From Streptomyces sp. ITFR-16 (GTDB lineage: Bacteria; Actinomycetota; Actinomycetes; Streptomycetales; Streptomycetaceae): a stretch of DNA of 64,000 nucleotides. How positions within the stretch are numbered: the stretch's first letter is position 1; the number at the start of each line of letters is the position of its first letter. Location of the stretch: positions 4,774,001-4,838,000 of the forward strand of contig NZ_CP134609.1 in NCBI RefSeq assembly GCF_031844705.1. The letters run 5' to 3'. This document shows, piece after piece, positions 48,554-55,942 of this stretch. The notes under the pieces were generated by a model. That model saw only the letters and a list, made by a program, of their open reading frames with translations. It was not told the DNA's origin and did no database searches. Position numbers and translations under genes: made by a program.

Positions 48554-48958
48554 ATGAGGCGGCCCGTGTCCTGGCGCGAGGCGGCTTTCGTGACCGCCGT
48601 CTGCTGGGCGGCCAGCGGTCTGGGGTACGGCGTGATCGCCGCCCTCGACGAGCCGCAGTGGTCCGTCGCGCCCCTGATCGGCATGGGGCTCGGCCACTGG
48701 TTCTTCACCCGCCACCGCTCCTGGTGGCCCGCTCTCGCGGCCGTGGTCGCGGGGAGTGCCACGCTGTTCGGGCTCGTGGACGCGCTGCGGCCGGAGCTGG
48801 GCCGGCATGCGGCGGACGCCCTCGCCGGGGCGGCGTCGGCGACGGTCGCCCTGGCCGTCTTCACCCTGGTCGACCGCGCGGCCGGCCGCGTGCGTGGACT
48901 CACGGAAGCGGACGGTCCCGGGGCTCGCTCGGGCCACGGAACGGCAGCGTCCGGCTGA
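48554..48958 (+). CDS. small multi-pass membrane protein
   Basis: 134 residues. About four hydrophobic helices (AAFVTAVCWAASGLGYGV, VAPLIGMGLGHWFF, ALAAVVAGSATLFGLV, ALAGAASATVALAVFTLV) and a polar tail. Reading frame and third-position bias support coding. No family is recognised. The start ATG (MRRPVSWREA) follows a GGCGG stretch. Its last 59 bases overlap the 3' end of the oppositely oriented Lrp-family gene. Confidence 0.6.
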   Translation: MRRPVSWREAAFVTAVCWAASGLGYGVIAALDEPQWSVAPLIGMGLGHWFFTRHRSWWPALAAVVAGSATLFGLVDALRPELGRHAADALAGAASATVALAVFTLVDRAAGRVRGLTEADGPGARSGHGTAASG

Positions 48959-49364
48959 ACACCAGGTTGGTGGTCGTGCTCCCGAACTCGGCCAGCGCGT
49001 CCACGATTTCCTCCAGGTGCGCCATCGAGGTGGCCGCCACCTTCAGGACGTAGCAGTCGTCCCCGGTCGTCCGCAGGCACTCCAGGATCTCCGGACGCTC
49101 CTTGAGCATCCGGCGCAGCGGTTCGTGCCGGCTGCCGGGGTACTTCAGCCGGACCACCGCCAGCGCCACATACCCGGCCCGTTCGAGGTCCACCTCCGCC
49201 CGGTAGCCCGTGACGATCCCGGCCGTCTCCAGCCGCCGCACGCGCTCCGTCGTCGCCGACGCGCTCAGATTCACCCGCCGCGCCAGCTCGGTGAAGGCGA
49301 TCCGGCCGTCCCGCTGGAGCTCGTCCAGGATCGCCCAGTCCGTCGAGTCAAGATTCCCGGTCAT
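48900..49364 (-). CDS. Lrp/AsnC-family transcriptional regulator
   Basis: 154 residues. N-terminal helix-turn-helix (LDSTDWAILDELQRDGRIAFTELARRVNLSASATTERVRRL, about 5-45, here in summary) and a C-terminal RAM ligand-binding domain (GYVALAVVRLKYPG ... TTGDDCYVLKVAATSMAHLEEIVDAL). Such proteins sense amino acids. Divergent from the oxidoreductase gene, with about 95 bases between, where GGTCAGATTACCGGGATATCC may hold its operator. Confidence 0.9.
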   Translation of the reverse strand: MTGNLDSTDWAILDELQRDGRIAFTELARRVNLSASATTERVRRLETAGIVTGYRAEVDLERAGYVALAVVRLKYPGSRHEPLRRMLKERPEILECLRTTGDDCYVLKVAATSMAHLEEIVDALAEFGSTTTNLVFSRTLPFRGPSEPRDRPLP

Positions 49365-49458
49365 CCGGTCAGATTACCGGGATATCCACGGGTGAACTGC
49401 CCCTGAACAGGCGCGAATCCCTTCAAGGAGGCGGGATGCCCTGGCTAGGCTCGGCGGC

Positions 49459-50322
49459 GTGAAGATCGGCGTGAACGTCCCCAATTTCGGCCCCGGCACC
49501 GACCCCGGCGTCCTGCGCGACTGGGCGCAGACCGTGGAGGGCCTGGGCTTCGACCTGTTGATGCTCTCCGACCACGTGGCCATCACGCCGGATGTCGCCG
49601 AGCGCTATCCGGCCCCCTTCTACGAGCCCTTCACCACCCTGTCCTGGCTGGCAGGCCTCACCACCCGCGTCCGCCTCGGCACGACGGTCCTCATCGCCCC
49701 CTACCGCCACGCCCTGCTGACCGCGCGCATGGCGGCCAACCTGGACGCCCTCAGCGGCGGCCGGCTCGTCCTCGGGGTGGGTGTGGGCTGGGCCCGGCAG
49801 GAGTTCGCCGCGCTCGGCATCCCCTTCGAACAGCGCGGACGCCTCACGGACGGCGTGTTGCGCGACCTGCGGGACGCCTGGACCGACACCGCGTCCTACG
49901 GCGACCGGCGCATCCCGGTCTGGGTCGGCGGCAACAGCGACGCGGGCGTACGCCGGGCCGTCCGGTTCGGGGACGCCTGGCACCCCCTGCGCTGCACGCT
50001 GCCCTGGCTGCGGGAGGGTGCGGACCGGCTGAAGTCGGCGGCGTACGAACAGGGCGTGCCCGTACCCGCGTTCGCGCCCCGGATCGCGCTCCGGCCCACG
50101 CCGTCACCGGTCTCCGACCCCCAACGCCTCGCCGGCGAGGGCACGGTCGACCAGATCATGGACGACCTGGAGCGGTTGAGGCTGCTGGGCGCCGACACGG
50201 TCGTCCTCGACCCGTACCACGGCGACCCCCGCGAGACCCGCCACCCGCAGCCCGGCCGGCAGGCCCTTGCCACGGTGGCCGCCCACTTCTTCCCCTCCCG
50301 CACCACCACGGAGCAGCGATGA
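49459..50322 (+). CDS. LLM-class F420-dependent oxidoreductase
   Basis: 287 residues of the luciferase-like monooxygenase fold: IGVNVPNFGPGT at the N-terminus, LLMLSDHVAITPD, VRLGTTVLIAPYRHALLTARMAANLDALSGGR (cited as a span of about 75-106), LGVGVGWARQEFAALG and VWVGGNSDAGVRRAVRFGDAW. In actinomycetes most such proteins use cofactor F420. Substrate unknown. The GTG start has no strong ribosome-binding site. The next gene overlaps by ATGA. The divergent Lrp gene may control the pair. Confidence 0.85.
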   Translation: MKIGVNVPNFGPGTDPGVLRDWAQTVEGLGFDLLMLSDHVAITPDVAERYPAPFYEPFTTLSWLAGLTTRVRLGTTVLIAPYRHALLTARMAANLDALSGGRLVLGVGVGWARQEFAALGIPFEQRGRLTDGVLRDLRDAWTDTASYGDRRIPVWVGGNSDAGVRRAVRFGDAWHPLRCTLPWLREGADRLKSAAYEQGVPVPAFAPRIALRPTPSPVSDPQRLAGEGTVDQIMDDLERLRLLGADTVVLDPYHGDPRETRHPQPGRQALATVAAHFFPSRTTTEQR

Positions 50323-50758
50323 CCACGACCGACGACCACACCCTCCTGCGGCGCGCCATCGCCCTCGCGGCCGAGGCGCGCGAGAGCGGCAACCCGCCCT
50401 ACGGCTCACTGCTCGCGGGCCCGGACGGCACGGTGCTCGCGGAGGACCGCAAACGACCCTCACCGACCGCGACATCACCGCCCACCCCGAGCTGAAGCTC
50501 GCGCGCTGGGCGGCAAGGGAGCTGGACGCGGCGACGGCCGCGTCCACCACGATGTACACCAGTTGCGAGCCCTGCACGATGTGCGGGGCGGTCATCCAGC
50601 AGGCGGGGCTGGGCCGGGTGGTGTTCGCCCTGTCCGGCGAACAACTGCTGACCATCCGGCCGGGCAACGGCCGCCCGCCCGTACCGCAGGACGGACCGGC
50701 GCTGCTGGAGGAGGTACGGGCGGTGGTCGAGGACTACTACCGCGTCCCGCCGTCCTGA
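50319..50758 (+). pseudogene. nucleoside deaminase, frameshifted
   Basis: The ATG overlaps the preceding stop (ATGA) and opens a cytidine-deaminase-fold protein: LRRAIALAAEARESGNPPYGSLL. After AEDR the frame is lost near 50450-50454, where AACACG would be expected but AAACG is present, a one-base deletion. In the shifted frame the rest is intact: DITAHPELKLARWAARELD (zinc ligand His and catalytic Glu), SCEPCTMCGAV (two zinc Cys) and the C-terminus ending RVPPS at 50758. As written, translation ends early in SPPTPS. Either a recent pseudogene or a sequencing error; all catalytic residues survive. Without the shift it would be about 147 residues. The base substrate (guanine, adenine or cytosine derivative) is not determined. 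Confidence 0.85.
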
Positions 50759-50883
50759 CGGGCTCGGTGAGCGGCACGCGGACGGGCCGCATCCGCGTCG
50801 AACGGCGCACCGTACGCGTAGGCACAGAGCCGGAACGGCCCGCCGGGGGGAGCCGGCAGGCCGTCGCGGGTGTCCGAGGCAGG

Positions 50884-51318
50884 TCAGCTCTTGGCCTTGT
50901 ACGTGGTGTGGGCGACGCTCGAAATGGGCCAGAACTCGTCGTCCACGCCGAGGATGGCGAGGGTGGCGTTGCCGGAGTTCGACGCGCGGTAGGTCCACCC
51001 CTTGGTGGCCTTCACCGACACGGTGGGCGTCGTGCAGGTCGTCGCCTTCCGGCAGGCCTTGCCGTCGGACTTGAACGTCTTTCCGTTGTTCCCGGAGAGC
51101 GCCACCGTGGGGCGCAGGATGAGACCCTTCTTCTTGCAGGTCATCTTGGCGTTGGCGTACACGGTGCCGCCCGTGCGCCAGAGCGTCACGGAGTTGGTGC
51201 AGCCCCCGTACGCCTTCCCCGAGCCGGTCTGAGCCGCCTGGGCGGCGGTGCCGGACACCGCGATGAAAGCGATCGCGGCCGTTCCGACGGCCATGCTCCG
51301 GACAATGGTCTTGCGCAT
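50884..51318 (-). CDS. small secreted protein, four cysteines
   Basis: 144 residues. The ATG follows GGAGGAAAAG, an excellent ribosome-binding site. A Sec signal peptide (MRKTIVRSMAVGTAAIAFIAVSGTAAQA, cut near AQA) leaves a mature beta-rich protein of about 116 residues with four Cys (GGCTNS, MTCKKKG, KACRKATTC), likely two disulfides. No family is recognised. Just downstream of a lipoprotein gene on the same strand, so the two may be cotranscribed and act together outside the cell. Confidence 0.75.
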   Translation of the reverse strand: MRKTIVRSMAVGTAAIAFIAVSGTAAQAAQTGSGKAYGGCTNSVTLWRTGGTVYANAKMTCKKKGLILRPTVALSGNNGKTFKSDGKACRKATTCTTPTVSVKATKGWTYRASNSGNATLAILGVDDEFWPISSVAHTTYKAKS

Positions 51319-51370
51319 TCTTTTCCTCCGTTTGCTGGTGCGGCGGGAAGCCGCGATGAGGCCGGGGTGG

Positions 51371-51937
51371 TCAGGCCCGGCCCGCGATGCGCCATGCGTA
51401 GGCGCCGCTGTTCGACGTACCTCCGCTGACGACGGCGTCAAACTTTCCGTCGAACGAAATGGTGCGGGCTTTGGCTCCGCATTCCACTTGTTCCTTGCTG
51501 TCTCCCTTCGGGAGAGAGACAGTTACCGTGACGGCGCCGCTGCCGGAGCACGCGATCTGGAACAGATGGTCACCCGGCAGCGATTCGGAGATCTTCTGGC
51601 CGGACGCGTTGGCCCAGTCATATCCGGATGCGACGGGAGACGTCCTGTAGCCGCTGGGTGTGTATTCGTCGACGAGAGCCTTGGCGGGCTTCGCCGCGTC
51701 GTCCAGGCTCTTCTTGCCGGGCGACGAGTGGGCGGCGGCACCCGAGGCCGAGGGGTGGCCCTTCGAGGGGTGGCCCTTCGCCGGGCCTGCTTCTCCGGAG
51801 CAGGCCGACAGGCCGACCGCGGCAAGCCCCGCCGCGAGCAGGACACCGGCCGACCGCAGGTGTCCGTACTTCTTGGCCGCCTTGCTCAACTTTTTCCCCG
51901 GTCGACGAACGCGTCGACCTCCCCGTGAAGTTGACAT
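51371..51937 (-). CDS. putative lipoprotein
   Basis: About 188 residues from the ATG, or 172 if the TTG at 51889, which has GGGGA five bases upstream, is the true start. A hydrophobic signal ends in the lipobox LSAC (AAVGLSACSG), so the mature protein would be lipid-anchored on the outer membrane face. A Lys/Gly/His/Ser-rich linker with a KGHPSKGHPS repeat follows, then a compact domain (SLPGDHLFQIACSGSGAVTVTV) with two more Cys. No family recognised. The promoter lies in AT-rich DNA around 51940-52070, where no gene is seen. Confidence 0.7.
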   Translation of the reverse strand: MSTSRGGRRVRRPGKKLSKAAKKYGHLRSAGVLLAAGLAAVGLSACSGEAGPAKGHPSKGHPSASGAAAHSSPGKKSLDDAAKPAKALVDEYTPSGYRTSPVASGYDWANASGQKISESLPGDHLFQIACSGSGAVTVTVSLPKGDSKEQVECGAKARTISFDGKFDAVVSGGTSNSGAYAWRIAGRA

Positions 51938-52082
51938 AAGTGGACCGTAATGAATGGGCGAGTGCGGCGTCAAGAAATTGATGGAATGCTGCCGAAGAAA
52001 CCGGGATTCAAAATTCGTTCGGCTCGTTCCTATTTTGAGGAAGATCTGAGGTTGTGGGGCGTGGTCGGGGATGACGGGCCTC

Positions 52083-53663
52083 TTATACCGCGTTCCGCTT
52101 CGTTTTGCCGTGAGTGCCCTCGTGCGGTGTCGGGGCGCGGTGGTCGATGGGACCCGGCTTCCGGTCCGGGCGGAGGGCGGCGAACAGGACGGCGGCGCCG
52201 AGGAGCGTGATGCACATGATCCAGACCGCGCCGACGTGCATGGCGTGGACGAACGCGTCGTCGGCGGCGTGCGCGAGCGCGGGCCGGTGGGTCGCCTCGG
52301 CGGCGTGCCGGGCCTGTTCGGCGGAGATCCGGGCCTGGTCCCGTACCGGGGCGGGCGCGTCGGAGAGCGAGGGTTCGATCGCGCTCCGGTAGACGAGCGA
52401 CATGATCGTGCCGCCGACGGCGATCCCGATCACGCTGCCGGTCTGGCGCACGGTGTTGGTGACGGCGGACCCGGCACCGGCCCGGTCCAGCGGCAGCGTG
52501 CTGACGAGGGCCGCGGTCACCGGACCGAGCACCATGCCGATGGTGAGGCCCTGGACCAGCAGCAGGAACTCGATGCGGACGAGTGGGGTCCGCAGCCCGA
52601 AGAGTCCGTACGCGCCCATGGTCAGGGCGGCGACGACGAGGGCCGGCACGGTGACGGGCCGGAGCGACCAGCGGCGCACCAGGCGCGCGCCGACGGGCGC
52701 CCCCAGGACCGCGCCGAGGGCGGTCGGGAGCCCGGCGAGGCCCGCTTCGAGGGGTGAGTAGCCGCGTGCGCCCTGGAGGTAGAACGCGCCGTAGAAGGTG
52801 ATGGCGGACACGGCGAAGAGGAGCAGCCCGAGCGCCGCGTTGCCACCCCCGAAGGCACGTCGTGCGAGCAGCCGGGGGTCGAATCCGGGTACGCGGGCCC
52901 GCAGTTCGGCGAGGACGAAGGCGGTCAGCAGGACGGCTCCGACGGCGGTCGGCGCCCAGACGTCCGTACGGCCCCAGGCGGCCACCTGGCCGGCGCGGAT
53001 CAGCCCGTAGGCGAGTGCGGCGAGGCCGCTGACGGACAGCAGCATCCCGGCCGGGTCCAGCGGCCGTACCACCGGGCTGCGGAAGTCGGGGACGAACAGG
53101 ACGACGCCGAGGAGCGCCACCACCACGACGGGGACGTTGACGAGGAAGACCGAGCCCCACCAGAAGTGCCCGAGCAGCACCCCCGCCAGTACCGGGCCCA
53201 CCGCCATCCCGACACCGGCGGAGGTCGAGGAGACGGCGATGGCGGTCGACCGGGCGGGCCCGGTGAAGGTCCACATGAGGATGGCCATGTCGGCGGGCAT
53301 GATCAGCGCACTGCCGACCCCCATCGCGGCCCGCGCGGCCACGAGTTGGCCGGGACCGCCCGCGTACGCGGCCCACACGGACGCCCCGGCGAAGACCACC
53401 AGCCCCGTCACGAGTACGGTCCGGTGCCCGAAGCGGTCGCCCAGTGCGCCGGCGGTGAACATCAGCGTGGCGAAGGCCAGCGTGTACGCGCCGGTGGCCC
53501 ATTGCAGCTCGGCCGGTCCGGCGTCGAGCCCGCGGACCGGGTCGGCGAGCGTCTCCAGGGTGGTGCTCAGGACGGTGTTGTCCAGCCAGATCAGCAGCGA
53601 ACACACCATGAGGACGGCAAGGATCAACTGCTGCCTGTTCTTGGGCAGCGCAGACGTGGTCAT
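52083..53663 (-). CDS. MFS multidrug exporter, DHA2 family, 14 TM
   Basis: 526 residues. TM1 carries LLIWLDNTVLSTTL; the motif-A loop is AGALGDRFGHRT; motif C is in GVGMAVGPVLAGVLLG. About 14 helices, polar His/Lys-rich tail. The start ATG is chosen because GAAGG lies six bases upstream; the longer frame adds 29 residues of poor coding quality. No regulator adjoins it; AsnB lies upstream on the same strand but behind a terminator and a 230-base gap (53664-53894) that holds no gene. Confidence 0.88.
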   Translation of the reverse strand: MTTSALPKNRQQLILAVLMVCSLLIWLDNTVLSTTLETLADPVRGLDAGPAELQWATGAYTLAFATLMFTAGALGDRFGHRTVLVTGLVVFAGASVWAAYAGGPGQLVAARAAMGVGSALIMPADMAILMWTFTGPARSTAIAVSSTSAGVGMAVGPVLAGVLLGHFWWGSVFLVNVPVVVVALLGVVLFVPDFRSPVVRPLDPAGMLLSVSGLAALAYGLIRAGQVAAWGRTDVWAPTAVGAVLLTAFVLAELRARVPGFDPRLLARRAFGGGNAALGLLLFAVSAITFYGAFYLQGARGYSPLEAGLAGLPTALGAVLGAPVGARLVRRWSLRPVTVPALVVAALTMGAYGLFGLRTPLVRIEFLLLVQGLTIGMVLGPVTAALVSTLPLDRAGAGSAVTNTVRQTGSVIGIAVGGTIMSLVYRSAIEPSLSDAPAPVRDQARISAEQARHAAEATHRPALAHAADDAFVHAMHVGAVWIMCITLLGAAVLFAALRPDRKPGPIDHRAPTPHEGTHGKTKRNAV

Positions 53664-53860
53664 GAATACCTTCGGACGCGATCGGGAAATCCTGACGACC
53701 GGACCGTAGGTATTTATCGGGTGGGTGTCAATTCCTTTGGTGAGCCGCATGGTTGGCGATTTTCGAGCAATCGCGAGGGCATATCCGCAGGCATTGTGTC
53801 AATCGCCGATGTGCCTTTTGACTTCATGCGAATTCCGTGCCCCGGACGGAAAGGGGAAAT

Positions 53861-53888
53861 CGAGGAGCGGGCCGGGGCCCGCTCCTCG
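53861..53888 (-). terminator. 13-bp hairpin after asnB
   Basis: CGAGGAGCGGGCC and GGCCCGCTCCTCG around GG, six bases beyond the asnB stop on the minus strand. Confidence 0.8.
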
Positions 53889-53894
53889 TCGGGG

Positions 53895-55724
53895 TCAGAC
53901 CCTGACCGTCGGGTGGTGGATGTCGAACCACGCGCCCAGGTCGAGTGTGCGCTCCAGCAGCATCCGCTGCCGCTGGTCCAGGTCGGCGGCGGGCCGGGTG
54001 GTGGCCTCGGTGAGGCGCTCGCGGTTGACCAGGTCCGTCGCGGCGTGGCCGGCGCGGAGCAGTTCGGCGCCCTGGGACTGGATGGCCTCGACATAGGCGG
54101 GGTCGAATGTGCCCGGGTATCCGCTCTTCTTGCGGTTGGCGACCGACTCGGGCAGGACATCCCGGGTCGCGGCACGCAGCAGGCTCTTCTCACGGCCGTC
54201 GAAGGTCTTCAGGGACCAGGGGGCGTTGAAGACGTACTGAACGAGGCGGTGGTCGCAGAACGGGACGCGGACCTCCAGGCCGACGGCCATGCTCATCCGG
54301 TCCTTGCGGTCCAGGAGGGTCTGCACCATGCGGGTCAGATGGAGGTGGCTGACCACCCGCATGCGCTGGTCCAGGCCCGTCTCCCCGTCCAGGGCGGGGG
54401 TCTGCGCGACGGCCGTCCGGTAGCTGTCGGAGATGAAGTCCCCGAGGGCCAGCGCGGGCTTGAGGTCCTCACTGATCTGGCCGCCCGATTCGATGAGCGA
54501 GTGCCGGCCCGCCAGCCAGGGGAAGGTCTCGGCGTACCGCCGCTCGTCGTGGAACCACGGATAGCCGCCGAACACCTCGTCGGCCGACTCGCCGGACAGC
54601 GCCACGGTGGAGTGGCGGCGGACCGCGGCGAACAGCAGATAGAGGGAGTTGTCGCGGTCGCCGATGCCGGCCGGCAGATCACGGGCGCCCACGGCCGCGC
54701 GGCGGACCTCGGGGGCGGACAGCGCGGCCCCGTCCAGGATGATGTCCTGGTGGTCGCAGCCCACGTGTTCGGCGACGGCGTGGACGTAGGGCGTGTCCTG
54801 GGTGGGCGAGACGTCGATGGCCTGGAAGTGCTTGTCCTGGTCGGGGAAGTCGACGGCGAAGCTGCGCACCGTCTCGCCCTGGGGCGCCAGGTGGATCTGT
54901 GCCAGGGAGGTGAGCGCGGAGGAGTCCAGGCCGCCGGAGAGCAGCGTGCAGCGGGGCACGTCGGCGACGAGCTGGCGGCGCACGATGTCATCCAGTAACG
55001 CGCGGACGTGCGCGACCGTCTCGTCCTTGCTGTCGGTGTGCGGCTCGGAACGCAGCCGCCAGTAGATGTGGTGGCGCATCCCGCCCCGGTCCAGGACGAT
55101 GATCTCCCCGGGCCGCACCTCGCGCATGCCCTCCCAGACCGCGGCGCCGGGCGTCTTGGCGCCGGCGAAGAGCTCGCGCAGGCCGTCGAGTCCGACGACG
55201 GGGGCGACGGTGGGATTGGCCAGGATCGCCTTGGGCTCGGAGCCGAAGACGACGCCGTCCTCGGTCTCGTAGTAGTAGAACGGCTTGATGCCCATCCGGT
55301 CGCGGATCATCACCAGGCGCTCGGTGCGGGTGTCCCAGATGGCGAAGGCGTACATCCCGTTGAGGTGCTCCACGAGCTTCTCGCCCCACACGAGGTAGCC
55401 GCGCAGCACCACCTCGGTGTCGGAGTCGGTGTCGAACCGCTGCCCGGCACGGCGCAGTTCCGAGCGCAGCTCGGTGAAGTTGTACGCCTCGCCGGAGTAG
55501 ACCATGCAGACCGCCCCGTCGGGAGTCTCCACGGTCATCGGCTGCGCGCCGCCCGGCAGGTCGATCACGGCGAGCCGCCGGTGCCCCAGGGCGACGTGCG
55601 GCGCCACCCACGCGCCCGCGGCGTCGGGGCCGCGGCACGCCATGGTCCGTGTCATGGCGTCGATGTCTTCTTGATGTTCCGTCAGGTCACGCCGGTAGGA
55701 GACCCAGCCGGTGATTCCACACAT
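53895..55724 (-). CDS. asnB: glutamine-hydrolysing asparagine synthetase
   Basis: 609 residues. The N-terminal Ntn glutaminase starts MCGITGW, with Cys2 as nucleophile after Met removal, and includes RGPDAAG and YNFTELR. The C-terminal synthetase has the ATP PP-loop LLSGGLDSSAL (about 258-268), the acidic SGESADEVFGGYPWF and VRVPFCDHRLV. It makes asparagine from aspartate, ATP and glutamine; some Streptomyces homologues amidate antibiotic or wall precursors instead, so the acceptor is not certain. The ATG is fixed by the conserved Cys2. The 218-base gap upstream (55725-55942) holds its promoter, with CCTATA near 55771. Confidence 0.92.
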   Translation of the reverse strand: MCGITGWVSYRRDLTEHQEDIDAMTRTMACRGPDAAGAWVAPHVALGHRRLAVIDLPGGAQPMTVETPDGAVCMVYSGEAYNFTELRSELRRAGQRFDTDSDTEVVLRGYLVWGEKLVEHLNGMYAFAIWDTRTERLVMIRDRMGIKPFYYYETEDGVVFGSEPKAILANPTVAPVVGLDGLRELFAGAKTPGAAVWEGMREVRPGEIIVLDRGGMRHHIYWRLRSEPHTDSKDETVAHVRALLDDIVRRQLVADVPRCTLLSGGLDSSALTSLAQIHLAPQGETVRSFAVDFPDQDKHFQAIDVSPTQDTPYVHAVAEHVGCDHQDIILDGAALSAPEVRRAAVGARDLPAGIGDRDNSLYLLFAAVRRHSTVALSGESADEVFGGYPWFHDERRYAETFPWLAGRHSLIESGGQISEDLKPALALGDFISDSYRTAVAQTPALDGETGLDQRMRVVSHLHLTRMVQTLLDRKDRMSMAVGLEVRVPFCDHRLVQYVFNAPWSLKTFDGREKSLLRAATRDVLPESVANRKKSGYPGTFDPAYVEAIQSQGAELLRAGHAATDLVNRERLTEATTRPAADLDQRQRMLLERTLDLGAWFDIHHPTVRV

Positions 55725-55942
55725 GAGAACCCCAGTCCACTCGAAGAGAGTTGCCTCGGGTGACTGTTGCCCTATACACGCAGTTAGTCCATGTGGAATG
55801 CGGGATCGCTTGTGTGGCATTTCTGACAGGTAAATTCATGTTAACGGCAGGTTTCGGGCACCCTGGAAAAGTTTGCGCCAATGGTGACGGCGCGAGGGTG
55901 CGGCGCGGGATCGACGGTGAATCGCGTGGAGGGTTCCTGTAC

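Noticed and set aside
53895..55724. Lasso-peptide cyclase instead of AsnB
   Set aside because: Full-length AsnB with the glutaminase Cys2 and no neighbouring precursor peptide, PqqD-like or transglutaminase-type leader peptidase gene.
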